From an uncultured Butyrivibrio sp. (GTDB taxonomy: Bacteria; Bacillota; Clostridia; Lachnospirales; Lachnospiraceae), in the NCBI GenBank assembly GCA_947169985.1, contig CAMVRW010000026.1:1-14859 (forward strand): a stretch of DNA of 14,859 nucleotides, written 5' to 3'. Each line of letters opens with the position of its first letter. Positions within the stretch are counted from its first letter, which is position 1. Shown in pieces: positions 1 through 5,687 of the stretch. The notes below the pieces were generated by a model. That model was given only the letters and a program-made list of their open reading frames with translations, was not told the origin of the DNA and ran no database searches. Made by a program: the position numbers and the translations under genes.

Positions 1-560
1 GGCTTATCCATAACCGCCTCTGAAAAAGCTTTATACTCCTCTTTAGTCCAGAACAGCATCTCCTTTGGAGCGCCTATTTTCACATTTCCAGCTACTCTAG
101 CCGGATTAGTCCTCAGTCCGTAATACTTCATAGCATGATTGAAAATAGCACTCAGCTGATTATGCATAGCCTGGATATATGTTTTCTGAAACTTTATTCC
201 ATCCTCATTCTCACCATCTATCATCTGATTCTGCCATTTCATTACCATCTTGGGAGTTATGTCAGTAAGCTTAATATCTTTGAAATATGGTAGAATCTTC
301 GTTCTTACCATATGTTCCTTAGTACGCCACGAATTCCTCTTAAGTCTTTTCTCTACCTCCTCCCGATAAATCTCGAAGTATTCGCCAAAAGTTACATCAA
401 CATCTCCCTCTTTCTGCACTTTATAGTTCCTCTCGTATTCAAGAGCTTCTTTCTTAGTTTCAAAACCCCTTTTCTTTATCTGTACTTTTTTACCGGACCA
501 TTCCGTGCAGTAGAACTTGGTAAACCATTTGCCTGTATCTTTATCTCTATACGCCGGCAT
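1..560 (-). CDS. int: Tyrosine recombinase/integrase, N-terminal part (runs off left edge)
   Basis: Integrase of a mobile element, expected to catalyse integration and excision. The 186 residues in view start MPAYRDKDTGKWFTKFYC. Residues 1-55 resemble the AP2-like arm-type DNA-binding domain of Tn916/phage-type integrases. Residues about 60-160 (TFGEYFEIY, NQLSAIFNHAMKYYGLRTNPA) fit the SAM-like core-binding domain. The catalytic domain with the R-H-R-Y residues lies outside the window, so activity cannot be judged. I chose the ATG at 560 because AAGGAG lies 9 nt upstream; an in-frame ATG at 569 would sit directly on that site. The gene lies 85 bp downstream of the excisionase-like gene on the same strand and is probably co-transcribed with it. 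Confidence 0.9.
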   Translation of the reverse strand, partial: MPAYRDKDTGKWFTKFYCTEWSGKKVQIKKRGFETKKEALEYERNYKVQKEGDVDVTFGEYFEIYREEVEKRLKRNSWRTKEHMVRTKILPYFKDIKLTDITPKMVMKWQNQMIDGENEDGIKFQKTYIQAMHNQLSAIFNHAMKYYGLRTNPARVAGNVKIGAPKEMLFWTKEEYKAFSEAVMDK

Positions 561-645
561 ATTAATCATCTCCTTCTCTTATTTGTTATATATAAATGAT
601 ATTTATCCGGTACCTTACAGTTTCCACTAAAGTACCGGCATTTTA

Positions 646-831
646 TCAGTCTTTTCCAAATCCATAGAATTTTTCCTTAAAGTATTCTCTGCTTATTCGT
701 CCCTTGATAGTTATATAGCCTTTTTTCTCAAGTTCGAGATTCAGATTTCTAATAATCTTGTATGCAGCTGATCTTGAAATCTTCAGAATACTTCTGACCT
801 CTTCTACACCCATAAACATATTCTGTTCCAT
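646..831 (-). CDS. xis: Excisionase-like small helix-turn-helix DNA-binding protein
   Basis: A 61-residue basic protein. MGVEEVRSILKISRSAAYKI is a typical winged-helix/MerR-like recognition helix of excisionases and small element-encoded regulators. Proteins of this kind bend DNA at attachment sites so that integrase can excise the element, and some also act as regulators. GGAGGA at 841-846 lies 9 nt before the ATG and fixes the start. Position just upstream of int on the same strand supports the excisionase role. Expression appears to come from a promoter near 1233-1261 through a long structured leader. I see the HTH and context; the excision function is inferred. It could instead be only a transcription regulator. 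Confidence 0.8.
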   Translation of the reverse strand: MEQNMFMGVEEVRSILKISRSAAYKIIRNLNLELEKKGYITIKGRISREYFKEKFYGFGKD

Positions 832-861
832 AACTTTTTCTCCTCCTTTCCTTTTACTTAT

Positions 862-935
862 GCATCCTTTTCCAAAGCACGGATGCTATGGGGTTAGCTT
901 TCTATACATTTATACTGTTAGCGTTTCAGCTAACC
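862..935 (-). promoter_or_regulatory. Competing hairpin segments in the xis leader
   Basis: Read on the minus strand, GGTTAGC (929-935) can pair with GCTAAC (917-922, loop TGAAAC) or with GCTAACC (892-898). These two structures exclude each other. A further stem, GCATCC with GGATGC (862-867 and 881-886), follows 15 nt before the xis ribosome site. No U-tract follows any of these stems, so a classical intrinsic terminator is not visible. Control of translation or RNA stability is as plausible as transcription attenuation. Confidence 0.45.
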
Positions 936-936
936 T

Positions 937-1038
937 TTAGTTCCCCTGAGCTTCTCTAGACTCATGAACCTGCAGGCCTCTCCTGTTCGAGATCCTCTCC
1001 TGCCCTTTAAAGAAGTGTCTTATAGAAGGAAGTTTCAT
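937..1038 (-). CDS. Putative 33-residue leader peptide upstream of xis
   Basis: A short ORF starting MKLPSIRHFFKGQERI and rich in Arg, Gln and Glu. It has a Shine-Dalgarno-like AGAAGGA (1048-1054) 9 nt before the ATG at 1036-1038. It lies inside the long xis leader. Its stop codon (937-939) is one base before the first of three competing stem segments (929-935, 917-922, 892-898). A 7-bp inverted repeat (1025-1031 with 1047-1053) could enclose its own ribosome site and start. This layout is what translation-coupled attenuation would need, and attenuation upstream of int/xis is known for Tn916-type elements. Coding status is inferred from the ribosome site and position only; I do not recognise the peptide. 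Confidence 0.45.
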   Translation of the reverse strand: MKLPSIRHFFKGQERISNRRGLQVHESREAQGN

Positions 1039-1232
1039 TCTTCATATTCCTTCTACCCCTCGCTCGAGCTACTTGGATAGCTGTCATGGCAAGGGCTGTT
1101 GGTATAAATGCAGCTTATTCAGTTGTATCTGGTGGGTTAATCCAGTTTTATTTACCCTGTTAATAGTTTTTTTCTATTTTTCCTCCTTGTTTATATTTTC
1201 TAAACATATTTGTTTAATTTTGTTTCGAGCAC

Positions 1233-1261
1233 ATTCTAACTCTTTTTGTTTAGAATGTCAA
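1233..1261 (-). promoter_or_regulatory. Minus-strand promoter for the leader-xis-int transcript
   Basis: On the minus strand, TTGACA (1256-1261) is followed after exactly 17 bp by TAGAAT (1233-1238), a near-consensus sigma-A promoter. Transcription would start near 1226 and read through a leader of about 395 nt before xis. The operator-like dyad at 1236-1253 fills the spacer and overlaps the -10, so a bound repressor would block RNA polymerase. Confidence 0.75.
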
Positions 1262-1280
1262 TAAGTTTTTCTAAACTTTT

Positions 1281-1307
1281 TTGTTTACAAATAATCTATA
1301 TTATGAT
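1281..1307 (+). promoter_or_regulatory. Possible promoter of the XRE regulator
   Basis: TATGAT at 1302-1307 matches the -10 consensus at five of six bases. The best upstream element is TTGTTT at 1281-1286 with a short 15-bp spacer, so the -35 assignment is weak. The dyad at 1271-1288 overlaps it, which fits autorepression. Confidence 0.35.
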
Positions 1308-1373
1308 AGATTATGTTCAAAGGTTTATTAAACGCAAATGTTTAGTACAAAAAACATAGGAGGACAAAACACT

Positions 1374-1913
1374 ATGACCGTAGGTGAACGAATAAAAAGA
1401 ATCCGAACATTCAGGCATATGACAATGGATGAATTTGGTGCAGCACTTGGCTTTGAAGGAAAATCTATGTCTGTTCGTGTTGCACAATACGAATCCGGTA
1501 CACGAGTTCCTAAAAAGGATATGATTCATGAAATGGCCCGAATTCTTAATTGTAATTACAAGGCTCTTGACAACTACAATAATGGTGCTGCAGAAGATAT
1601 TCTCGAAACACTTTTTTGGTTAGAGGATTCAAGTCCTATAAATCTTTTTGATTTACAGCCAATTCCAAAATCAATGAAATCAAAAGAATCTTCAAAATCA
1701 AGCAACAGCCAAAAAAACGAAATGCCTATTGCTTATAGCGACTTTGATGAAGATAACTTCAACTCATATGGAACACCAATAGCCGTAACCTTTGATTACG
1801 GACTTCTTAATGAATTTCTTATGGAATGGTATGTAAAGAAAAATGAATTAAAGACAGGAGTTATTACTCCTGAAGAATATTTTGAGTGGAAAATCACATG
1901 GCCTCAGAAGTAG
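1374..1913 (+). CDS. XRE-family (HTH_3) transcriptional regulator of the integrative element
   Basis: A 179-residue protein with an N-terminal Cro/C1-type helix-turn-helix (about residues 1-65: GERIKRIRTFRHMTMDEFGAALGF ... QYESGTRVPKKDMIHEMARIL, shown here in part). A Ser/Lys-rich linker (about 100-120) and an acidic/aromatic C-terminal domain ending KITWPQK follow. Such proteins act as the repressor that keeps an integrated element silent. AGGAGG at 1358-1363, 10 nt before the ATG at 1374, decides the start; an in-frame ATG at 1338 lies inside an operator-like dyad and has no ribosome site. The gene diverges from xis-int, the usual immunity-region layout. No metallopeptidase partner (as in ICEBs1 ImmA) is visible beside it, so the induction route is unknown. 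Confidence 0.85.
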   Translation: MTVGERIKRIRTFRHMTMDEFGAALGFEGKSMSVRVAQYESGTRVPKKDMIHEMARILNCNYKALDNYNNGAAEDILETLFWLEDSSPINLFDLQPIPKSMKSKESSKSSNSQKNEMPIAYSDFDEDNFNSYGTPIAVTFDYGLLNEFLMEWYVKKNELKTGVITPEEYFEWKITWPQK

Positions 1914-1919
1914 TTTTCT

Positions 1920-1956
1920 AAGTTCCGTTTCCAACACCTCACAACCACTGGAACTT
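1920..1956 (+). terminator. Weak hairpin after the XRE regulator
   Basis: AAGTTCC (1920-1926) and GGAACTT (1950-1956) form a 7-bp inverted repeat with a 23-nt loop, seven bases past the stop codon. There is no U-tract, so this is only a possible terminator or RNA-stabilising stem. Confidence 0.25.
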
Positions 1957-2051
1957 TACCCAATGATAAAAGCGCTGAAAATACCATGATTCAGGCGAAT
2001 TTTAATGATTTTTTCAAAATTTCTAGTACCATTTTAGTACCGGAAGGCATC

Positions 2052-2093
2052 AAAAAAGCTCGCAAGCGCCCTAATTTAGGGCTTCTGCGAGCT
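2052..2093 (-). terminator. Leftward-reading intrinsic terminator
   Basis: AGCTCGCA (2057-2064) pairs with TGCGAGCT (2086-2093), and CCCT with AGGG inside, separated by a 3-nt internal loop. Read leftward, the stem is followed by six U residues (A-run at 2052-2057). It would stop transcription coming from the genes on the right before it reaches the XRE gene. Read rightward, the tail is only CTTGTTT, a weaker terminator. Confidence 0.65.
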
Positions 2094-2153
2094 CTTGTTT
2101 ACTATAGGAGTTCGCAGAATGATTTTTTATTCCACGTCTTTTTAATTCATTTT

Positions 2154-2171
2154 CTAAACATATTTGTTTAG
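2154..2171. promoter_or_regulatory. Fifth, remote operator-like dyad
   Basis: CTAAACATATTTGTTTAG is the only perfect copy of the dyad seen upstream of the XRE gene. The identity with the first operator extends to 22 bp (1195-1216 versus 2149-2170). It lies between the two 25-bp candidate arm repeats, far from any obvious promoter. Confidence 0.6.
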
Positions 2172-2287
2172 CATTCGTTTTGGTTTACACATATTCCATA
2201 TCGTTTCAAAGATTTCTAGTACCATTTTAGTACCGGTGGGTGAAAATCTTCATTGTATGTAGTTCGAGTGGTTTGGAAGTTTATATA

Positions 2288-2749
2288 CTATTTTGCCCAT
2301 TCATATGTAAAAAACAGGTCATCATCTAGTAATTCCTTTATAAAAATAGTAATACTCATCACTTTTTCTGTTTCAAGATTATCTTCCATCCAGTATCCTT
2401 CCTCAGATCCATAATCCTCTTCCTCTTCATTATAAGCTAATGTAGGATCAATAGATAACGCTTCTTCTATAGGCATACCAATATATATACCATTTTTTAA
2501 TTTCCCTGTATATCCTTCATCAAATTCAATCTTAAACATTTTATTATATGCAAAGTATATACTAATAATCTTCTGAACTCTTATGATAGTCCATGGAACT
2601 TCGGGTGTACATCCCTTATTAGGTAATACATCTACTTGATATTGTATTTTATTGTCCTTTAAAAATCTCTTCACATCATCATAAAGCATGTCAAAAGATA
2701 AAAATGAATTTCCACTATATGGAACAATACTTGACTCAAATATCTTCAT
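2288..2749 (-). CDS. Hypothetical protein resembling orphan immunity-type proteins
   Basis: A 153-residue acidic, soluble protein with no signal peptide or membrane segment. The sequence (FKIEFDEGYTGKLKNGIYIG, then GYWMEDNLETEKVMSI and IKELLDDDLFFTYEW) resembles, from memory, a widespread family of small Firmicute proteins often found as orphan immunity genes. No toxin is adjacent, and I would not assign a function. Base composition is clearly more AT-rich than the hydrogenase genes next to it, suggesting separate acquisition. The start at 2749 has no Shine-Dalgarno sequence and is preceded by a perfect hairpin one base away. An in-frame stop directly before the ATG rules out an extension. 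The leftward terminator at 2052-2093 could serve it. Confidence 0.6.
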   Translation of the reverse strand: MKIFESSIVPYSGNSFLSFDMLYDDVKRFLKDNKIQYQVDVLPNKGCTPEVPWTIIRVQKIISIYFAYNKMFKIEFDEGYTGKLKNGIYIGMPIEEALSIDPTLAYNEEEEDYGSEEGYWMEDNLETEKVMSITIFIKELLDDDLFFTYEWAK

Positions 2750-2750
2750 T

Positions 2751-2773
2751 TAGCGATAATTTTTTTATCGCTA
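2751..2773 (-). promoter_or_regulatory. Perfect hairpin abutting the start of the orphan gene
   Basis: TAGCGATAA (2751-2759) and TTATCGCTA (2765-2773) form a 9-bp perfect stem with a 5-nt loop. It ends one base before the ATG at 2747-2749. It lies 29 bp after the hydA stop codon and has no U-tract in either direction. Confidence 0.5.
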
Positions 2774-2802
2774 CCGAAAAAAAATGAAAATAATGTGGGT
2801 AT

Positions 2803-4227
2803 CTATAGGATTTTAATTGCGTCAAGTATGGTTTTTTCTAATGCTTCACGGCCATACTTGTCGACTTCGGATTTATTCTTTTCACCGTGGGTGAGGCAGC
2901 CGGCGCCGCCGATGCAGCCACCGATGCAGGCCATACCTTCGATGAAGTTTGCGTCGAGTACATTCTTGCTCTTTTTCAGGAGTGCTATACGGCATTCCTC
3001 AATTCCGTCACAGGACACAGGCTTCAGATCAAAGTCGATGTTCTGTTCCTTGAGACCTTCCGCCACAGCATCCGACAGACCGCCGCTGCGTGCGAAGATT
3101 CTTCCGAAATATGAAGCGTTGTCGAGCACGTCCTCGTCAAGCTCCGTTATATCTATATCCTTGCTGTCGAAGAGCGCCTGCAGCTCCTCGAAGGTTATTA
3201 CTGAATCCACATACGGCTTCACCACGTCCTTCATCGCCTCCGCCTTCTTCGCGGTGCACGGTCCGATGAATACGACCTTTGCCTTCTCGTCGGTGGACTT
3301 GATGTACTTCGCCAGCGCTACCATCGGCGACACATTGTGCGACACCAGAGGAAGCAGATCCGGAAATGAGGACTTTATATACTGTACAAATGCCGGGCAG
3401 CATGAGCTTGTCAGGAATCCCTTTTCCGCCAGTTCCTTTGACTCGGACTCAGCCACCATATCGGCTCCGAGTGCCGTCTCAATCACTGTATGGAATCCCA
3501 GCTTCTTGAGCCCCGTTATCACCTGACCCAGCTTCGCATAAGCAAACTGACTGGAAATGGACGGCGCAACGATAGCGTATACTTTATATTCACTGTTATC
3601 CCTACTCTTCTTTATCATATCGATAACATTTAAAATGAATGACTTATCCGTGATTGCGCCGAACGGGCACTGGTATACGCACGCTCCGCACTGGATACAT
3701 TTACTGTTATCGATGGCCGCCGCATTATCCTCATTTATGGAGATTGCCTTAACCTTGCAGGCAACCTGACACGGACGCTTTCTGTTGATGATTGCAGAAT
3801 AAGGGCAGACCTTAGCACACTGGCCACACTCAACACATTTTGACTTGTCGATATGCGCCACGTGATTATGGTCGAAGGATATGGCCCCGCGCTTACAAAC
3901 ATCCTCGCATCTATGTGCCAGGCACCCACGACAGGAATCGGTTACCGAATATCCTGCAGCCGGGCACTCATCACATGCAATATCGATGACCTCGATAACG
4001 TTCGGATTATCTGTATCACCGCCCATTGCTATCTTGATACGTTCCCCGACAATCGCACGCTCCTTATAAACACAGCAGCGAGTCGTCGGAGTTTTTCCGG
4101 GAACGATTACATGAGGAATGTCCAAAATATTCTCAAGAAGCGAATCATTCCACGCCTGTCGCGCCACCTCTCTCAAAACCTTATATTTCAGGTGCTGTAC
4201 CTTTGTATCAAACTTTCTGACTACCAT
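2803..4227 (-). CDS. Monomeric [FeFe]-hydrogenase, group B-like
   Basis: A 474-residue cytoplasmic iron-sulfur enzyme expected to interconvert H2 with protons and electrons. A Cys-rich N-terminal section (C85, C88, C99, C102, C107, C111) precedes two ferredoxin-type [4Fe-4S] motifs (C131/134/137/141 and C177/180/183/187). The H-cluster signatures follow: TSSCCPAF at 273-280 (L1), IGPCTAKKAE at 321-330 (L2) and EGMACIGGCIGGAGC at 430-444 (L3). L1 has F where classical enzymes have W, L2 has GPC instead of MPC, and L3 lacks the GGGxP ending. These differences fit group B rather than the classical group A enzymes. The proton-relay Cys (C276) is kept, so catalysis is plausible. GAGGAG lies 9 nt before the ATG. 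It is the last gene of the minus-strand core, 135 bp after the phosphatase. Group assignment is by motif memory, not by tree. Confidence 0.85.
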   Translation of the reverse strand: MVVRKFDTKVQHLKYKVLREVARQAWNDSLLENILDIPHVIVPGKTPTTRCCVYKERAIVGERIKIAMGGDTDNPNVIEVIDIACDECPAAGYSVTDSCRGCLAHRCEDVCKRGAISFDHNHVAHIDKSKCVECGQCAKVCPYSAIINRKRPCQVACKVKAISINEDNAAAIDNSKCIQCGACVYQCPFGAITDKSFILNVIDMIKKSRDNSEYKVYAIVAPSISSQFAYAKLGQVITGLKKLGFHTVIETALGADMVAESESKELAEKGFLTSSCCPAFVQYIKSSFPDLLPLVSHNVSPMVALAKYIKSTDEKAKVVFIGPCTAKKAEAMKDVVKPYVDSVITFEELQALFDSKDIDITELDEDVLDNASYFGRIFARSGGLSDAVAEGLKEQNIDFDLKPVSCDGIEECRIALLKKSKNVLDANFIEGMACIGGCIGGAGCLTHGEKNKSEVDKYGREALEKTILDAIKIL

Positions 4228-4362
4228 TTTTTGGACTCCTCATACCATCTATCAAAATCAATGCAAAACATCTATATCAAACTCAAATTGATTTTCTCTA
4301 TCGCAACATCGACAATACAAATCATGATGTAAAATGTACCACCAACCACAATTAACATACCA

Positions 4363-5535
4363 TCAAAAATAACTAACCTTAATCTTCTTTCCCATCTGCC
4401 TCAGGCATTCGGAAAGCTCCTCCACCAAGTTCATTTTGATGTTATATGTTATCGGCAGGTCAGGATTCTGATGCGCCGGATTCACGGCCCTGCCTACGTA
4501 GAAATTAATATCTGTAGCTTCCTCGAAAAGAAGCCTGCATATAAGCGAAGCACCGTCGCGTTCGAAGCTCCATTTCTCATAGAGCTCGTTGTCGCCCAGA
4601 GCGTCCTTCGCATACTCAATAACCTTGTTGATTGTGATGACACCTTCAGTCACAAGGTCGACGCCCTCAATCTCCGCAACCGGAGGCACATCTCCTCTCT
4701 CAAAATCCAGGCTCACCTTCACCGGCTTACCCAGATACTTCGCAGCGATGGACGATGTTGTTCCACCGCATATAATGTGCTTGCCCTCCTTCGAGAAGAA
4801 CAGCGACATCATTCTGTCTCCGTCATCACGGTTGCGCCGCGGTCCAAACAAAATGTTCATCTGCTCACGCTTTCTCACCTTCACGACACATGCTGTCGCA
4901 TCGTCGCCGGGATGATATCCGTAGTCTTTGTCACACTGATCCACAAGCATGGTGGCCAGCGTCTTTGCAGTGTAGCCGACAGCAACAAGCTGCTGCATAA
5001 ACTGCGCAATATCCTCGACCTTCCAGCCGAAGTTAAATGCGAGTCCTATTCCCGCATGCGGACATCCGTCGCTCATAGCAACCATGCAGTCATCCTCCTG
5101 AAGGCTGATGACCGACCTCAAAATCTTCTTGTTATCTATAGTGAGCTCCGTTTTCGGATACTCATAAATCTCATGGTTGCGCAGGAAAATAACCCGCGGA
5201 TTGTCGTACTGAATAATCTCAACTGTGGAATTCTCGATAATGTGTATGATGGTAAATGTGGAATACGCCACACCTCTCACGGCGCAGATAGGCAGCGTTG
5301 CAGCAATGGTGGACACGCAGTCCTCAAGCCTCATTCCCTCTGCCATCATCGTCGAAATGATCTTCGATGTAAGCGTAGATAAAATGCTTGCCTTAACACC
5401 ACTTCCCAGGCCGTCCGCAAGCACAATGACCTGCGAGTTCTCGCCCTGATTCACGATCTCAACATGATCGCCGCACAGCAGCTCACCTTCATGATTTATA
5501 CTTTTCCAACCTATGTCTGCACACAGATTATTCAT
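4363..5535 (-). CDS. SpoIIE/PP2C-type serine/threonine protein phosphatase
   Basis: A 390-residue soluble phosphatase of the SpoIIE (PPM) family, which removes phosphate from Ser/Thr of partner proteins using two metal ions. The metal-binding motifs are LADGLGSG (about residues 39-46), MSDGCPHAG (154-162) and GDDATACVV (210-218), all with their acidic residues intact. About 160 further residues (ILFGPRRNR onward) form a C-terminal region of unknown role. I chose the ATG at 5535 with GGGAG at 5546-5550; a TTG at 5541 would lie only 4 nt from that site. It sits between the sensory-type hydrogenase and the group B-like hydrogenase. PP2C phosphatases are known neighbours of group C [FeFe]-hydrogenases, so it is probably the output of that sensor. 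Its substrate is unknown; no anti-sigma antagonist gene is visible here. Confidence 0.85.
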   Translation of the reverse strand: MNNLCADIGWKSINHEGELLCGDHVEIVNQGENSQVIVLADGLGSGVKASILSTLTSKIISTMMAEGMRLEDCVSTIAATLPICAVRGVAYSTFTIIHIIENSTVEIIQYDNPRVIFLRNHEIYEYPKTELTIDNKKILRSVISLQEDDCMVAMSDGCPHAGIGLAFNFGWKVEDIAQFMQQLVAVGYTAKTLATMLVDQCDKDYGYHPGDDATACVVKVRKREQMNILFGPRRNRDDGDRMMSLFFSKEGKHIICGGTTSSIAAKYLGKPVKVSLDFERGDVPPVAEIEGVDLVTEGVITINKVIEYAKDALGDNELYEKWSFERDGASLICRLLFEEATDINFYVGRAVNPAHQNPDLPITYNIKMNLVEELSECLRQMGKKIKVSYF

Positions 5536-5562
5536 TATCAAAAAACTCCCTAAATTTTAAAA

Positions 5563-5678
5563 TATAGCCGACGGACAATTCATTAATTACTCAATTACTT
5601 AATTCCTTAATTACTTAATTGAATAATCAATATATCCATATATCATTATTGCTCAACTTCTTCTATCCGCCGGCTATA
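5563..5678 (-). repeat. Intergenic hairpin enclosing five 8-bp tandem repeats
   Basis: Positions 5563-5575 and 5666-5678 form a 13-bp inverted repeat. On the minus-strand RNA every position pairs, one by G-U wobble; on the plus strand that position would be an A-C mismatch. Inside are five consecutive 8-bp units at 5583-5622 (TTAATTAC, TCAATTAC, TTAATTCC, TTAATTAC, TTAATTGA). The stem is followed by TTTTAAAATTT and then the phosphatase ribosome site. It may be a partial terminator, an RNA-processing site or a small mobile repeat. Confidence 0.55.
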
Positions 5679-5687
5679 GACTACCCA

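Larger units (their letters stand above)
1200..1345. promoter_or_regulatory. Four operator-like dyads between xis-int and the XRE regulator
   Basis: Four 18-bp sites fit CTAAAC-N6-GTTTAG: 1200-1217 (last base differs), 1236-1253 (weak left half, CTAACT), 1271-1288 (last base C) and 1328-1345 (first base T). Centres are 36, 35 and 57 bp apart. The second lies in the minus-strand promoter, the third next to the likely plus-strand -35, and the fourth just before the repressor ribosome site. These are the likely binding sites of the adjacent XRE protein, giving control of both divergent transcripts. Assignment to this protein is inferred from location. Confidence 0.7.
2019..2236. repeat. Pair of 25-bp direct repeats with AGTACC motifs (candidate integrase arm sites)
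   Basis: Positions 2019-2043 and 2212-2236 are identical over 25 bp. Each contains two AGTACC motifs 11 bp apart (2025 and 2036; 2218 and 2229), that is, one helical turn. A further AGTACCGG sits at 631-638 between xis and int. Paired, helically phased short direct repeats are typical of arm-type sites bound by the N-terminal domain of tyrosine integrases. Together with the shift to unrelated genes on the right, this suggests the element's inner end lies near here. The crossover core itself cannot be identified without an empty site. Confidence 0.5.

Noticed and set aside
1181..1188. Isolated AAGGAGGA on the minus strand near the 5' end of the xis leader
   Set aside because: No ATG, GTG or TTG at a usable distance, so no gene can be called; possibly a decayed start or chance.
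1073..1264. Plus-strand open frame, and a second frame reading VMARAVGINAAYSVVSGG
   Set aside because: No plausible ribosome site or homologue recognised; lies in the minus-strand leader and promoter region. At most a decayed remnant.
1986..2171. 61-codon plus-strand open frame after the XRE gene
   Set aside because: Runs through repeat, hairpin and operator sequences, has no ribosome site and resembles no protein.
2795..3526. Long plus-strand open frame (243 codons) opposite the group B-like hydrogenase
   Set aside because: Antisense shadow of a gene with clear H-cluster motifs; Ser-rich low-information translation and no ribosome site.
4471..5382. 303-codon plus-strand open frame opposite the SpoIIE phosphatase
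   Set aside because: Antisense shadow of a gene with conserved phosphatase motifs; no family resemblance.
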